Notes: generated by a model not told the origin, from the sequence alone. Counted from the stretch's first letter, positions 39,290 through 49,775 are shown. The stretch: DNA of 64,000 bases from Tsukamurella spumae (GCF_012396015.1 NZ_JAAXOQ010000003.1:1-64000); one strand, 5' to 3'. Program-made: numbers and translations.

Positions 39290-40260
39290 CCGGCGGGCGC
39301 GGCACCGTCGTCCTGGTGAATCCGGCGCTGCCCACCCTGCTGCCCGCGGCGGCCCTGGGGCACCTCGCGGGGCCCGTGCACTACACGGAGGAACTGCCGG
39401 TGGGGCTGGTGTGGCACCTGCCCGCCGGGCACCCGGTGCTGGGCGCGGACGTGCCGGCGGGGGCGACGGTGCTCACCTCCGACGCCGCGCACCCCGCCGC
39501 GATCGCGCTCCGCGAGGCGGGTGCCGACGTGATCGCGGCGCCCTCGCCCGCGGGGCTCGCCGTCCTGGACACCGTCGAGCTGATCGACCGGCTGCGGCGC
39601 GAGGGGCCCTGGGAATCCGAGCAGACCCACGCCTCCCTGCTGCGCTACCTCGTGGAGGAGACCTACGAGGTCGCCGACGCCGTCGCCGCGCTCGACGATC
39701 CCGGGACCGGCGAGCGGGCCGGGGCGCGGGCGGCCGCGGAGCTCCGGAGCGAGCTCGGCGACCTGCTGTTGCAGGTCGTCTTCCACGCCCGGATCGCCGA
39801 GGAGGGTGCGCATCCCTTCGGCATCGACGACGTGGCCCGCACCCTGGCCGCCAAGGTGCGCAGGCGAACGCCGCACCTCGCCGACGGTATCGCCGTCGAC
39901 GTCGCGACGCAGGCCGAGAACTGGGAGCGCCAGAAGCGGCTGGAGCGCGGCGAGCGCGCCTCCGTACTGGACTCGATCTCGCTGAGCCAGCCCGCGTTGG
40001 CGCTGGTCGCGAAGGTCTTCGAGCGGCTGCGCACCGTCGGCTTCCCCGCCGAGCTGGTCCCCGACGACGTGCGCACGGTCACCGTCGACCCCGAGCAGCC
40101 GGACGCCGCCTTCGAACTGGACTACCGTCGGCGCGTGCTCGCGTTCATGGACCGGGTGCGCGCAGCCGAGACGGCGATGGCCGCGGGCGAGGTAGAATCA
40201 TGGGTCACCGCCTGGGACGACGATCACGTCGGGAACCCCGAGGCGCGAACCGGACGTTGA
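39286..40260 (+). CDS. mazG: Nucleoside triphosphate pyrophosphohydrolase, MazG family
   Basis: 324 residues from a GTG (GTGA overlap with mfd). The first 95 residues are an actinobacterial N-terminal extension without a known fold. The MazG domain follows, with the metal motif [12 protein letters not shown] and [17 protein letters not shown], then the second half containing [14 protein letters not shown]. It hydrolyses damaged or non-canonical dNTPs, fitting its pairing with mfd. Matches Rv1021. Confidence 0.9.
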   Translation: MTGGRGTVVLVNPALPTLLPAAALGHLAGPVHYTEELPVGLVWHLPAGHPVLGADVPAGATVLTSDAAHPAAIALREAGADVIAAPSPAGLAVLDTVELIDRLRREGPWESEQTHASLLRYLVEETYEVADAVAALDDPGTGERAGARAAAELRSELGDLLLQVVFHARIAEEGAHPFGIDDVARTLAAKVRRRTPHLADGIAVDVATQAENWERQKRLERGERASVLDSISLSQPALALVAKVFERLRTVGFPAELVPDDVRTVTVDPEQPDAAFELDYRRRVLAFMDRVRAAETAMAAGEVESWVTAWDDDHVGNPEARTGR

Positions 40261-40306
40261 CCTCTCGTCCGGTTTTCCCGCAGTCGAAGAGAGTTCACGG
40301 CCTTCC

Positions 40307-41035
40307 ATGATCAGTTCCCGCCTGCGCGCCGCGCTCGTCGTCGGCGTCGCGTCGACGGTGCTCGCCGCCTGCGGCGTGATCTCGCCGCGCCCCGAGATCC
40401 CGCAGGGCATCCCGCCCGGGGCCGGCGCGCCGGTGCCGCTGATCAACGTGAACGGCCCCGGCCGCACGGCCGACCTGTTGCGCGACTGGGCCACCCCGAT
40501 CAGCGTGGCCACCGGGATCCCCGTGATCTCCCTCGAGGCCTACGGCAACGCCGCCGAGGCGCTGCGGCAGCGGACGCCGGAATGCGGCATCACCTGGACC
40601 ACGCTCGCGGGCATCGCGTTCATCGAGAGCAAGCACGGCACCTACCACGGCGCCACCGTCGCCCCGAACGGTCAGGTCTCCCCACCCATTCGCGGGGTGC
40701 CGCTCGACGGCACGAACGGCAACCAGGAGATCCTGGCCACCGGAACCGATCCGCACCGCCCGAACGCGAAGTACGACGCGGCGATGGGCCCCTTCCAGTT
40801 CATCCCCGAGACCTGGGCGCGCTTCGGCGTGGACGCGAACGGGGACGGCAGGGCCGACCCGGACAACATCGACGACGCCGCGATGACCGCCGCGCGGTAC
40901 CTGTGCGTGTCCGGCAAGGACCTCACCACTGCGACGGGGTGGGAGAAGGCCGTCATGGTCTACAACCAGTCCCGCAAGTACGTGCTCGACGTCCGCGATG
41001 CCGCGGCGGCGTACTCGGTGAACGTCCAGCCCTGA
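40307..41035 (+). CDS. lpqU: Lytic transglycosylase lipoprotein (LpqU-like)
   Basis: 242 residues. Lipoprotein signal with lipobox VLAAC (Cys near 22). The soluble-lytic-transglycosylase domain carries the catalytic Glu in LAGIAFIESKHG (about E107) and AMGPFQFIPETWARFG; an EF-hand-like DANGDGRADPDN follows. It cleaves peptidoglycan glycan strands at the outer face of the membrane. Order mfd-mazG-lpqU equals Rv1020-Rv1022. Confidence 0.9.
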   Translation: MISSRLRAALVVGVASTVLAACGVISPRPEIPQGIPPGAGAPVPLINVNGPGRTADLLRDWATPISVATGIPVISLEAYGNAAEALRQRTPECGITWTTLAGIAFIESKHGTYHGATVAPNGQVSPPIRGVPLDGTNGNQEILATGTDPHRPNAKYDAAMGPFQFIPETWARFGVDANGDGRADPDNIDDAAMTAARYLCVSGKDLTTATGWEKAVMVYNQSRKYVLDVRDAAAAYSVNVQP

Positions 41036-41134
41036 CCCCGGGGGCACCCGCGTACAGGAGACCTCCAGGTGACCGGCAGGTCCTCCCCACGCCGTTGGCA
41101 TGGAAACCACAGGTCGGACCTGCACGGTGAATCC

Positions 41135-41353
41135 ATGACCATCAGCCGAAAGACCCTCGCCGCCGCCGGATTCCTCGCGGCCACCGCCGCCTTCTCGTTC
41201 GCACCGGCCATCGCGGCCGCGGACACCCCGTCGATGTACGACTCCTGCGATTCGACGCAGGAGGGCCAGCGCATCACCACCGCGAACGGAGACGTTCTCG
41301 AGTGCGTCGAGGTGGACACGGGCACCGGATACGACTGGGAGATCCCCAACTGA
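41135..41353 (+). CDS. Small secreted protein of unknown function
   Basis: 72 residues from the ATG at 41135, chosen because a standard signal peptide begins there (TISRKTLAAAGFLAATAAFSF, cleavage near AIAAA). The mature part has only about 40 residues with two cysteines (DSCDS and VLECVEV) that could form a disulfide. Acidic. No family recognised. Hairpin terminator follows. Confidence 0.6.
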   Translation: MTISRKTLAAAGFLAATAAFSFAPAIAAADTPSMYDSCDSTQEGQRITTANGDVLECVEVDTGTGYDWEIPN

Positions 41354-41359
41354 CGACCT

Positions 41360-41393
41360 GACGGTGACGCGGCTCCCCTTCCACGTCACCGTC
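41360..41393. terminator. Bidirectional hairpin terminator
   Basis: GACGGTGACG (41360-41369) pairs perfectly with CGTCACCGTC (41384-41393) around a 14-nt loop, between convergent genes. Confidence 0.65.
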
Positions 41394-41411
41394 CTGCCGG
41401 GGCGCGGGCTG

Positions 41412-42411
<1,000 letters not shown>

Positions 42412-42419
42412 ACGACGTG

Positions 42420-42491
42420 CTCTCCCGCCAGGACTCGAACCTGAAATGTCTGAACCAAAATCAGAAGTGTTGCCGATTACACCACGGGAGA
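42420..42491 (-). tRNA. tRNA-Gln (anticodon TTG)
   Basis: On the minus strand: acceptor TCTCCCG pairs with CGGGAGA; anticodon stem TCTGA/TCAGA with loop TTTTGGT gives anticodon TTG; T-loop TTCGAGT is present. 72 nt, no encoded CCA. Confidence 0.93.
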
Positions 42492-42575
42492 TCGGGGCCG
42501 GGCGCACGCACGGAACCGTCGCAAAGCATTGTGCCACGGACCGCGCCCTCGGACCGCTCCCCCGGAGAGCTCTCG

Positions 42576-42581
42576 TAGGAT
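42576..42581 (+). promoter_or_regulatory. -10 element of glmU-prs
   Basis: TAGGAT about 55 bp before glmU in the spacer after the divergent tRNA-Gln gene; glmU itself has a ribosome site (AGGAGCAGCG before ATG). Confidence 0.35.
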
Positions 42582-42635
42582 CGCACCCGACGCTCGACGC
42601 GAACGCGGACACGGGACGAGACCACAGGAGCAGCG

Positions 42636-44087
42636 ATGGCGAACGGTACGGCGGTGGTGATCCTCGCCGCAGGCGCGGGAACGCGGATGCGGTCGAAGAC
42701 CCCGAAGGTGCTGCACACTATCGCCGGACGCACCCTGCTGGGGCATGCCCTGCACGCGGCCGCCGGGACGAGGCCGGACCACCTCGTCGTGGTGGTGGGC
42801 CACGATCGCGACCGCGTGGCGGAGGCCGCGCTCGGCACCGCGGACGAGCTGGACCACGCGATCCTCGTCGCGGTCCAGGCGGAACAGCGCGGCACCGGCG
42901 ACGCCGTGCAGGCCGGCCTCGGCGCGCTTCCGGACGACTTCGCGGGCACCGTCATCGTGACGGCCGCGGACGTCCCCCTGCTCGACACCACGACGCTGCG
43001 CGATCTCCTGCAGACCCACACCGGCGGCGCCGGCGCCGCAGTCACCGTGCTGACCACCGCGGTCGCCGACCCCACCGGCTACGGCCGGGTCCTGCGCACG
43101 CAGGACGGCCAGGTCACGCAGATCGTCGAGCAGAAGGATGCGACGCCCGAGCAGCTCGCGATCACGGAGATCAACTCCGGCGTGTACGCGTTCGACCACG
43201 TCCACCTCGTGTCCGCGCTCGCACAGCTCCGCCCGGACAACTCGCAGGGCGAGCTGTACCTCACGGACGTGATCGGCATCGCGCGCGCCGCAGGACAGCT
43301 CGTCCGCGGCGATCACATCGACGACGAGATGCTCGTGGCCGGCTGCAACGACCGGATCCAGCTCGCCCGGCTCGGCCGCGAGATGAACCGGCGGATCGTC
43401 GAGGGGCATCAGCTGGCGGGCGTCACCGTCATCGATCCGGAGAACACCTACATCGACGCCGCCGTCGAGATCGCCCAGGACGTCACCATCGAACCCGGCA
43501 CGCACCTGCGCGGGGCCACCGTCGTGGCCGAGGACGCCGTGATCGGCCCCGACACCACCCTGATCGACACCGAGGTCGGCGCCGGCGCGACGGTGCTCCG
43601 CAGCGAGGTGCACCTGTCGGTGATCCGGGAGAACGCGACGGTCGGCCCGTTCAGCTATCTGCGACCGAACACGGACCTGGGGCCGAAGGGCAAGATCGGC
43701 GCGTTCGCCGAGACCAAGAACTCGCAGATCGGTGCCGGCAGCAAGATCCCGCACCTGAGCTACATCGGCGATGCCACCGTCGGCGAGGGCAGCAACATCG
43801 GCTGCGCCACGGTGACGGTGAATTACGACGGGGTGAACAAACACCGAACAGTGATCGGCAACCACGTGCGTGTGGGCTCCGACACGATGCTCATCGCCCC
43901 GGTGGAGGTCGGCGACGGCGCGTACACGGGAGCGGGTACCGTGATCAAGCGCGACGTGCCACCGGGAGCCCTTGCGGTGTCCGCCGCGGATCAGCGCAAC
44001 ATCGAGGATTGGGTACTGCACAAGCGCCCGGGCACGAGCTCGGCGGAGGCGGCCCAGCAGGCTATCGCGAGGATTGACGAGCAGTGA
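42636..44087 (+). CDS. glmU: Bifunctional GlmU (uridyltransferase/acetyltransferase)
   Basis: 483 residues. N-terminal uridyltransferase with [29 protein letters not shown] and [10 protein letters not shown]-terminal left-handed beta-helix acetyltransferase with [21 protein letters not shown] and the [12 protein letters not shown] end. Makes UDP-N-acetylglucosamine for peptidoglycan and arabinogalactan linkage. GTGA overlap with prs. Confidence 0.97.
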   Translation: MANGTAVVILAAGAGTRMRSKTPKVLHTIAGRTLLGHALHAAAGTRPDHLVVVVGHDRDRVAEAALGTADELDHAILVAVQAEQRGTGDAVQAGLGALPDDFAGTVIVTAADVPLLDTTTLRDLLQTHTGGAGAAVTVLTTAVADPTGYGRVLRTQDGQVTQIVEQKDATPEQLAITEINSGVYAFDHVHLVSALAQLRPDNSQGELYLTDVIGIARAAGQLVRGDHIDDEMLVAGCNDRIQLARLGREMNRRIVEGHQLAGVTVIDPENTYIDAAVEIAQDVTIEPGTHLRGATVVAEDAVIGPDTTLIDTEVGAGATVLRSEVHLSVIRENATVGPFSYLRPNTDLGPKGKIGAFAETKNSQIGAGSKIPHLSYIGDATVGEGSNIGCATVTVNYDGVNKHRTVIGNHVRVGSDTMLIAPVEVGDGAYTGAGTVIKRDVPPGALAVSAADQRNIEDWVLHKRPGTSSAEAAQQAIARIDEQ

Positions 44088-45061
44088 GCAACTGGATCGA
44101 TAACCAGAAGAACCTGATGCTGTTCGCGGGTCGTGCCCACCCCGAGCTGGCGCAGCAGGTCGCCGATGAGCTCGGTATCGAGGTCACGCCGCAGACGGCA
44201 CGCGATTTCGCCAACGGCGAGATCTTCGTGCGTTTCGAGGAGTCCGTGCGCGGCAGCGACGCGTTCGTCCTGCAGAGCGCCCCGTACCCGGTCAATCAGT
44301 GGATCATGGAGACGCTGATCATGATCGACGCGCTCAAGCGCGGTTCGGCCAAGCGGATCACCGCGGTGCTCCCCTTCTACCCGTACGCCCGCCAGGACAA
44401 GAAGCACCGCGGCCGCGAGCCGATCTCGGCCCGTCTCGTCGCGGACCTGTTCAAGACCGCGGGCGCCGACCGGATCATCACGGTCGACCTGCACACCGAC
44501 CAGATCCAGGGCTTCTTCGACGGTCCCGTCGACCACATGCACGCGCAGACGATGCTGGCCGACTACGTGCGCGAGCACTACGGCACCGAGAACATGGTGG
44601 TCGTCTCCCCCGACGCCGGTCGCGTCAAGGTGGGCGAGAAGTGGGCGGACGCCCTCGACGGTGCGCCGCTGGCGTTCGTGCACAAGACGCGTGACCCGAA
44701 CGTCGCGAACCAGGTCAAGAGCAACCGCGTCGTCGGCGACGTCGCCGGCCGCACCTGCGTCCTCATCGACGACATGATCGACACCGGCGGCACCATCGCG
44801 GGCGCCGTGGGCGTGCTCAAGGAGGCCGGCGCGAAGGACGTGATCATCGCGACCACGCACGGTGTCTTCTCCGAGCCCGCCACCGAGCGGCTCGCGAACT
44901 GCGGCGCGCGCGAGGTGATCGCCACCAACACGCTGCCGATCCCGCAGGAGAAGCACTTCGCGAACCTGACGGTGCTGCCGATCGCGCCGCTCCTGGCCCG
45001 CACCATCCGCGAGGTCTTCGAGAACGGCTCGGTGACGAGCCTCTTCAACGGCAACGCCTAG
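44084..45061 (+). CDS. prs: Ribose-phosphate pyrophosphokinase
   Basis: 325 residues from a GTG that overlaps the glmU stop. Class I PRPP synthetase: [18 protein letters not shown] (ATP loop), [12 protein letters not shown], and the ribose-5-phosphate loop [16 protein letters not shown] feeds purines, pyrimidines, histidine, NAD and, in these bacteria, decaprenyl-phosphoarabinose for the wall. glmU-prs is conserved (Rv1018c-Rv1017c). Confidence 0.97.
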   Translation: MSNWIDNQKNLMLFAGRAHPELAQQVADELGIEVTPQTARDFANGEIFVRFEESVRGSDAFVLQSAPYPVNQWIMETLIMIDALKRGSAKRITAVLPFYPYARQDKKHRGREPISARLVADLFKTAGADRIITVDLHTDQIQGFFDGPVDHMHAQTMLADYVREHYGTENMVVVSPDAGRVKVGEKWADALDGAPLAFVHKTRDPNVANQVKSNRVVGDVAGRTCVLIDDMIDTGGTIAGAVGVLKEAGAKDVIIATTHGVFSEPATERLANCGAREVIATNTLPIPQEKHFANLTVLPIAPLLARTIREVFENGSVTSLFNGNA

Positions 45062-45085
45062 ACACCACGGACGGGATTGGCCGGC

Positions 45086-45427
45086 ATGGACGCGACGATC
45101 TACCACAACCCCAAGTGCAGCAAGTCCCGCCAGGCACTGACCCGCCTGCAGGAGGCGGGGGCGACGGTGACGGTGGTCAAGTATCTCGAGCAGGTCCCGT
45201 CCAAGGCGGAGCTGAAGAAGCTGATCGACGACGCCGGGCTCACCGTCCGGCAGGCCGTCCGCACACGCGAGGCGGAGTACAAGGAGCTCGGTCTCGCCGA
45301 CGCGACGGACGATGCGCTGCTCGACGCGATGGTCGCGCATCCGCGCCTGATCGAGCGGCCCTTCGTGGTGACGGCCAAGGGCACGCGCATGGCGCGCCCC
45401 ACCGAGGCCGTCGACGAGATCCTTTGA
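45086..45427 (+). CDS. ArsC/Spx-family thioredoxin-fold protein
   Basis: 113 residues from the ATG at 45086; a TTG three codons earlier is less likely. ArsC-type active site YHNPKCSKSRQAL with Cys 10-12 residues from the start, then RLIERPFVVTAKGTRMARP, where the ERP motif is typical of glutaredoxin-dependent arsenate reductases. No ars operon is nearby, so it may act in general thiol redox rather than arsenic defence. Confidence 0.83.
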   Translation: MDATIYHNPKCSKSRQALTRLQEAGATVTVVKYLEQVPSKAELKKLIDDAGLTVRQAVRTREAEYKELGLADATDDALLDAMVAHPRLIERPFVVTAKGTRMARPTEAVDEIL

Positions 45428-45451
45428 CGCGGGGAGACGCCGGGGAGGCGT

Positions 45452-45457
45452 TAGGGT
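45452..45457 (+). promoter_or_regulatory. -10 element, probably leaderless promoter of the DyP-encapsulin operon
   Basis: TAGGGT ends 6 nt before the GTG of the DyP gene. Confidence 0.4.
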
Positions 45458-45463
45458 GAATCC

Positions 45464-46489
45464 GTGATTCCGAATCAAGTTGTGACCTCACCGCTGACCG
45501 AGGCCGCGATGTTCGTCGTGCTCACCGTTCCTACCGAGCAGGAGGAACGGGTCCACGACGCCCTGGACAACCTCTCCGGCCTCACCCGCTCGGTCGGATT
45601 CCGGTACCCGGACAAGCAGCTCTCGCTCACCACCTCGTTCGGCTCGGACGTCTGGGATCGGCTGTTCTCCGGCCCCAAGCCGACGGGGTTGCACCCGTTC
45701 ATCCCGCTCGACGGTCCGCGGCACCACGCACCGTCGACGCCGGGCGACGTGCTGCTCCATGTCAAGGCGAGCACCCTGGACATGTGCTTCGAGCTGACCT
45801 GGCGCATCCTCGACTCACTCGGCGACGCGGTCACCGTGGTCGACGAGGTGCACGGCTTCCGCTTCTTCGACGCCCGCGACCTGCTGGGCTTCGTCGACGG
45901 GACGGAGAATCCCGACGGTGACGACGCCGTGAACGCCACCGCGATCGGTTCCGAGGATCCCGACTTCGCGGGCGGCAGCTACGTGCACATCCAGAAGTAC
46001 CTGCACGACATGACGGCGTGGCGGGCACTGTCGGTCGAGGACCAGGAGAAGGTCATCGGGCGGAGCAAGCTCGAGGACATCGAGATGGACGACGATGTGA
46101 AGCCGGCCAACGCGCACATCGCGTTGAACGTGATCGAGGACGAGGACGGCAACCAGCTGCAGATCGTCCGGCAGAACATGCCCTTCGGCGAGCTCGGTAG
46201 CGCCGAGTTCGGCACCTACTTCATCGGCTACTCCCGTGACCCGGAGGTCACGGAACGCATGCTGCGCAACATGTTCCTGGGCGATCCGCCCGGCAACACC
46301 GACCGCATCCTCGACTTCTCCACCGCGCAGACCGGATGCCTCTTCTTCACCCCCACCGGCGAGTGGCTCGACGCCCCGCCGGACCTCCCCTCCGGCGCCG
46401 CAGCCCCGTCGGCGGAGACCGAGACCGCGACGCCCGCCGCAACCAGCGGCGCGCTCACTATCGGCAGCCTGAAAGGAACAGACCGATGA
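45464..46489 (+). CDS. Dye-decolourising peroxidase (DyP), encapsulin cargo
   Basis: 341 residues from a GTG. B-type DyP: the GXXDG motif GFVDGTENP (about 143-151) holds the catalytic Asp, and the proximal haem His is in KPANAHIALNV (about 217). After an Ala/Thr/Pro linker the last residues, SGALTIGSLKGTDR, match the encapsulin cargo-loading peptide (consensus ending GSLGIGSLK). The encapsulin gene follows directly, so the peroxidase is expected inside the nanocompartment, where it would use peroxide to oxidise dyes, lignin-like phenols or haem-linked substrates. Fused tail and neighbour agree. Confidence 0.95.
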   Translation: MIPNQVVTSPLTEAAMFVVLTVPTEQEERVHDALDNLSGLTRSVGFRYPDKQLSLTTSFGSDVWDRLFSGPKPTGLHPFIPLDGPRHHAPSTPGDVLLHVKASTLDMCFELTWRILDSLGDAVTVVDEVHGFRFFDARDLLGFVDGTENPDGDDAVNATAIGSEDPDFAGGSYVHIQKYLHDMTAWRALSVEDQEKVIGRSKLEDIEMDDDVKPANAHIALNVIEDEDGNQLQIVRQNMPFGELGSAEFGTYFIGYSRDPEVTERMLRNMFLGDPPGNTDRILDFSTAQTGCLFFTPTGEWLDAPPDLPSGAAAPSAETETATPAATSGALTIGSLKGTDR

Positions 46490-47283
46490 ACAATCTCTAC
46501 CGCGAACTGGCGCCCGTCACAGCGGTCGCGTGGGAGCAGATCGAGGAAGAGGCGACCCGGACCTTCAAGCGCAATGTCGCCGGTCGCCGGGTCGTCGACG
46601 TGACCGGGCCGGACGGGCACGGCGCTGCCGCCGTGAGCACCGGCCATCTCCTCGGCATCGACGGGCCCGGGGACGGGGTGCAGGCGCACCTGCGCGAGAG
46701 CCGCCCCATGGTGCGGCTCCGAGTGCCGTTCACCCTCGCGCGCATCGACATCGACGACGTCGAGCGCGGCTCACAGGACTCGGACTGGGATCCGGTGAAG
46801 AAGGCCGCGAAGCAGCTCGCGTACGCCGAGGACCGCGCGATCTTCGAGGGCTACGCCGCAGCGTCCGTCGACGGCATCCGCGAGGGCTCGTCGAACACGC
46901 CGATCGCCCTCCCCGAGGACGTCCGTGACATGCCGGACGTGATCGCCAAGGCGCTCGAGGAACTGCGGCTCGCGGGCGTGGACGGCCCGTACTCGGTGCT
47001 GCTGTCCGCGGACGTCTACACCAAGGTCAGCGAGACCACGGACCAGGGATTCCCGGTGCGCGAGCACCTCAACCGGCAGGTGGACGGCGACATCGTGTGG
47101 GCACCCGCGATCGACGGCGCCTTCGTGCTCACCACCCGTGGCGGCGACTACGAGCTGCGCCTCGGGACCGATGTCGAGATCGGATACCTGAGCCACGACG
47201 CCGAGTCGGTGCAGCTGTACCTGCAGGAGACCTTCACCTTCCTCGCGTACACCGCCGAGGCGTCCGTCCCGCTCACCAGCTGA
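46486..47283 (+). CDS. Encapsulin shell protein, family 1
   Basis: 265 residues with HK97-phage-capsid fold features of the linocin/encapsulin family: start MNNLYRELAPVTAVAWEQIEEEA, VRLRVPFTLARIDIDDVERG, and the C-terminal YLQETFTFLAYTAEASVPL. Length is typical of T=1 60-mer shells. ATGA overlap with the DyP gene ensures coupled synthesis of shell and cargo. Cytoplasmic. Confidence 0.95.
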   Translation: MNNLYRELAPVTAVAWEQIEEEATRTFKRNVAGRRVVDVTGPDGHGAAAVSTGHLLGIDGPGDGVQAHLRESRPMVRLRVPFTLARIDIDDVERGSQDSDWDPVKKAAKQLAYAEDRAIFEGYAAASVDGIREGSSNTPIALPEDVRDMPDVIAKALEELRLAGVDGPYSVLLSADVYTKVSETTDQGFPVREHLNRQVDGDIVWAPAIDGAFVLTTRGGDYELRLGTDVEIGYLSHDAESVQLYLQETFTFLAYTAEASVPLTS

Positions 47284-47341
47284 CGACGCCGCCTGCGGCC
47301 GTCGCCTTCCGCAAGCCGACGGGAGGGTGTGTGGCCGCGCC

Positions 47342-47410
47342 GGTGATGCGCGCGACGCATTACCTCTGACCTGCAATGGTCTGGACCGGTAATGCGTCGT
47401 GCGCATCACC
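47342..47410. repeat. 23-bp inverted repeat with 23-nt loop
   Basis: Arms 47342-47364 and 47388-47410 pair with one mismatch (C against T, a G-U wobble in one strand's RNA). The loop contains a smaller GACC...GGTC hairpin. It lies in the 227-bp gap between the convergent encapsulin and dienelactone hydrolase genes. It could be a bidirectional terminator, but it is longer than others here and may be a palindromic element. No second copy was seen in the window. The rest of the gap shows no gene. Confidence 0.8.
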
Positions 47411-47510
47411 TGCGGAACACCACGGGTAACGTGCTCGCCGAGAACGGGGGAACGGCGTTGGATCTGCAGGGCGGCGGCCGTCGATCTGAGCTGTTCTCGG
47501 CTGTGCGCCC

Positions 47511-48353
47511 TCACTCCAGGGTGTCGCGGAAGAGCTGGATCACATCGTCGAGCGCCTTCCGGGTGGGCTGGCCGGGCTCGTCGATGAGGTGCTCCGTCAA
47601 CACGGAGTGCGGCGGGATAAGGGCGTCGGGGTTGGCGTCGGCGTCGTCGAGCTCGACGGCGATGAAGCCGTCGCCCAGCTGCTCGCGGAGGAAGTCGAAA
47701 CGCTCGCCGGGCACCATGCGATCGCCCTTGAACCGCAGGCCCATGACCTTGAGCCCCTGCTTGGCGCACCGCACCTTGACCGTGTCCAGGTCCTGCGGCG
47801 AGATGTCGATGGTGCGGCCGGTGCCGGGGATGGGCCGGAAGGGCAGCGAGGGCTGGCTGAGCACAGGCGCGAGCATCACGTCATCGACGGCCATGCCGAG
47901 CGCGAAGCCGCCGGTGAAGCACATGCCCACGGCGCCGACGCCCTTGCCGCCGCAGCGCTCGTGCTCCTGCCGGGCCAGCGCCCGCAGCCACGTCACCACG
48001 GGCGAGGACTTGCCGGTCGCGAGGACGGTGAACTCGCGGCTCACGCACAGCGAGCCGGCGAGCTTGGCCATGCTCTTCGCCGTACCCGCGTAGCCGATCG
48101 CCTTGGGGTTCGCGGCATCCAGGCCGGGCGTGCCGAACAGATGCGGCAGCACCGCGGTGAAGCCAGCGTCCACGACCTTCCGCGCGAAGTCCAGCACCTT
48201 CGGGGTGATGCCCGGGATCTCGGCGATCACGATCACCGCGGGTCCCGAGCCCTTCCGGTACACGTCGTGCGTCACACCGTCCGACGTGAAGGGCTCCTTG
48301 ATGAAGTCGACGAGATGAGCGGCGCCTTCGGCTTTGAGATCCACAGGCACCAT
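47511..48353 (-). CDS. Dienelactone hydrolase family protein
   Basis: 280 residues from the ATG at 48353. Alpha/beta hydrolase with the DLH-type Cys nucleophile in GAVGMCFTGGFALGMA. VIVIAEIPGITPKVLDFARKV and GFTAVLPHLFG are typical of the family. A GDRMVPGERF segment may supply Asp, and the final His lies in ALIPPHSVLTEH. Substrate unknown; may hydrolyse lactones or other cyclic esters. Confidence 0.8.
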   Translation of the reverse strand: MVPVDLKAEGAAHLVDFIKEPFTSDGVTHDVYRKGSGPAVIVIAEIPGITPKVLDFARKVVDAGFTAVLPHLFGTPGLDAANPKAIGYAGTAKSMAKLAGSLCVSREFTVLATGKSSPVVTWLRALARQEHERCGGKGVGAVGMCFTGGFALGMAVDDVMLAPVLSQPSLPFRPIPGTGRTIDISPQDLDTVKVRCAKQGLKVMGLRFKGDRMVPGERFDFLREQLGDGFIAVELDDADANPDALIPPHSVLTEHLIDEPGQPTRKALDDVIQLFRDTLE

Positions 48354-48388
48354 CGTGCCCCATCGGTCCGGATTCCGGGCGGCGGTGC

Positions 48389-48493
48389 TCAGGCCAGACG
48401 GTGCGCCACGGCCTCGAGCGCCGGCCACGGATCGTGGCCCAGTGCCTGCACCGCCACGTGGTCGGCATCGTCACCGGTCGATGCTTCCCTCAC
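48389..48493 (-). CDS. Possible 34-residue small protein
   Basis: A GTG overlapping the stop of the LEH-like gene (GTGA) opens a 34-residue frame with natural codon use, containing ADHVAVQALGHDPWPALEAV, and ends 35 bp before the hydrolase start. It may be a translationally coupled microprotein or the relic of a longer gene. No family recognised. Confidence 0.3.
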   Translation of the reverse strand: MREASTGDDADHVAVQALGHDPWPALEAVAHRLA

Positions 48494-48933
48494 ACCGCGG
48501 CGCGCGGAAGGGTCGGCCGGGCCGGGGCGTAGACGGCGCCGGCGAGGGCGACGGCGATCGCCTTGGCCACGTCGCGCACGTCCGCCTCGTCGCGCCAGGC
48601 GGCGATGCGGCCACCGTCGACCTCGAACGTGCCGCGCACCCGGAACTGGAAGCGCAACGGCCCGTAGACGAGGGCGGTCACGCGCTCGGTGAGTGCGGCA
48701 CCGTCGGACTGCTCGGAGGCGAGCAGGACGGCCTGCATGGCGACCCGCGTGCGCGCGTGCCAGCGGAAGTGCCGCGCGATCGCCGCGCGGCCCCGCAACG
48801 GCCGGCCGCCGGTACGCCGGTAGACCACGTTCTTCGCCAGGAGTTGCTCGGCGATCTCGTAGTCGCCGCTGCCCAGGGCATCGACGAAGCGCTCGGCGAC
48901 GTCCTGCGGCGACCACAGCGGGAAGTTGTTCAC
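48490..48933 (-). CDS. Limonene-1,2-epoxide hydrolase-like (SnoaL/NTF2 fold) protein
   Basis: 147 residues from a GTG at 48933; the start is uncertain because no good ribosome site is visible. The sequence follows the LEH pattern: ERFVDALGSGDYEIAEQLL, VVYRRTGGRPLRGRAAI and FRVRGTFEVDGGRIAAWRDEAD, where Arg and Asp of the catalytic triad would lie. M. tuberculosis has similar proteins acting on sterol or fatty epoxides. Substrate unknown. Divergent from rplY. Confidence 0.7.
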   Translation of the reverse strand: MNNFPLWSPQDVAERFVDALGSGDYEIAEQLLAKNVVYRRTGGRPLRGRAAIARHFRWHARTRVAMQAVLLASEQSDGAALTERVTALVYGPLRFQFRVRGTFEVDGGRIAAWRDEADVRDVAKAIAVALAGAVYAPARPTLPRAAV

Positions 48934-49026
48934 GGGGTCGATGGTGCCGATGAGGCGTGGACGCTGCGCGAACTGGACATGACGGAACGGCGAAGCTTCG
49001 ATTTCACTCCTGAGCGGGACGTTCGG

Positions 49027-49171
49027 TAGACTCTCCTGCGACCTTCTCGGCGAGGGCGGCCCCGGCCGCCGTGATCGACGCGAACGGCACTTCTCCCCCG
49101 CGGATCCCGCGAGTGATGCAGTGCGGGCCGCCTCGACATCGTCGGGGCCGATACACCGCAGCAGGAGCATC
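49027..49171 (+). promoter_or_regulatory. Promoter and about 130-nt leader of rplY
   Basis: A possible -10 (TAGACT, 49027-49032) is followed by a long leader that includes a GC-rich hairpin (GGCGGCC/GGCCGCC, 49055-49070). Long structured leaders are frequent on ribosomal protein genes; no known autoregulatory RNA was recognised. Confidence 0.3.
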
Positions 49172-49771
49172 ATGTCTGACACCAACAAGCTCGTCGCCAC
49201 CGTCCGTACCGAGTTCGGCAAGGGCGCCGCGCGCCGCGCCCGCCGCGACGGCCTCGTGCCCGTCGTGCTGTACGGCCACGGCACCGACCCGCAGCACTTC
49301 ACCGTGGTCGCCCGTGAGTTCTCGGCCATCCTCCGTAAGGACGGCACCAACGCCGTGCTGAACCTGGACATCGACGGCAAGGAGCAGCTGGCGCTGACCA
49401 AGCAGGTCGTCGTGCACCCGCTGCGCAACTACATCGAGCACACCGACCTCCTCGTGATCAAGAAGGGCGAGAAGGTCACCGTGTCCGTCAGCGTCGTCGT
49501 CGAGGGCGAGCCCGCCGGCGGCACCCAGGTCGCGCAGGAGCTCAACGAGGTCGAGATCGAGGCCGACGCGCTGAGCATCCCCGAGCACATCGTGGTCAAC
49601 GTGCACAAGCTCGAGGCCGGCACGCAGATCACCGCCGGCCAGCTCGAGGTGCCCGCGGGCGTCTCCGTGCTCACCGACGCCGATGCCCTGGTCGTCAACG
49701 TCACCGAGATCGCGGCGGCCCAGACCGATGAGGACGAGGCCGAGGCTGCCGACGAGGCCGCAGCAGAGTAG
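49172..49771 (+). CDS. rplY: 50S ribosomal protein L25 (general stress protein CTC type)
   Basis: 199 residues from the ATG at 49172 with AGGAG 4 nt upstream. N-terminal 5S-rRNA-binding L25 domain ([25 protein letters not shown]) and C-terminal TL5/CTC beta domain ([18 protein letters not shown]), ending in a very acidic Ala/Asp/Glu tail. rplY-pth order is conserved (Rv1015c-Rv1014c); pth begins 4 bp after its stop. Confidence 0.96.
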   Translation: MSDTNKLVATVRTEFGKGAARRARRDGLVPVVLYGHGTDPQHFTVVAREFSAILRKDGTNAVLNLDIDGKEQLALTKQVVVHPLRNYIEHTDLLVIKKGEKVTVSVSVVVEGEPAGGTQVAQELNEVEIEADALSIPEHIVVNVHKLEAGTQITAGQLEVPAGVSVLTDADALVVNVTEIAAAQTDEDEAEAADEAAAE

Positions 49772-49775
49772 TTCG

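Noticed and set aside
47284-47341. Small ORFs right after the encapsulin gene
   Set aside because: Too short, with no ribosome site; the region is better explained as untranslated spacer before the inverted repeat.
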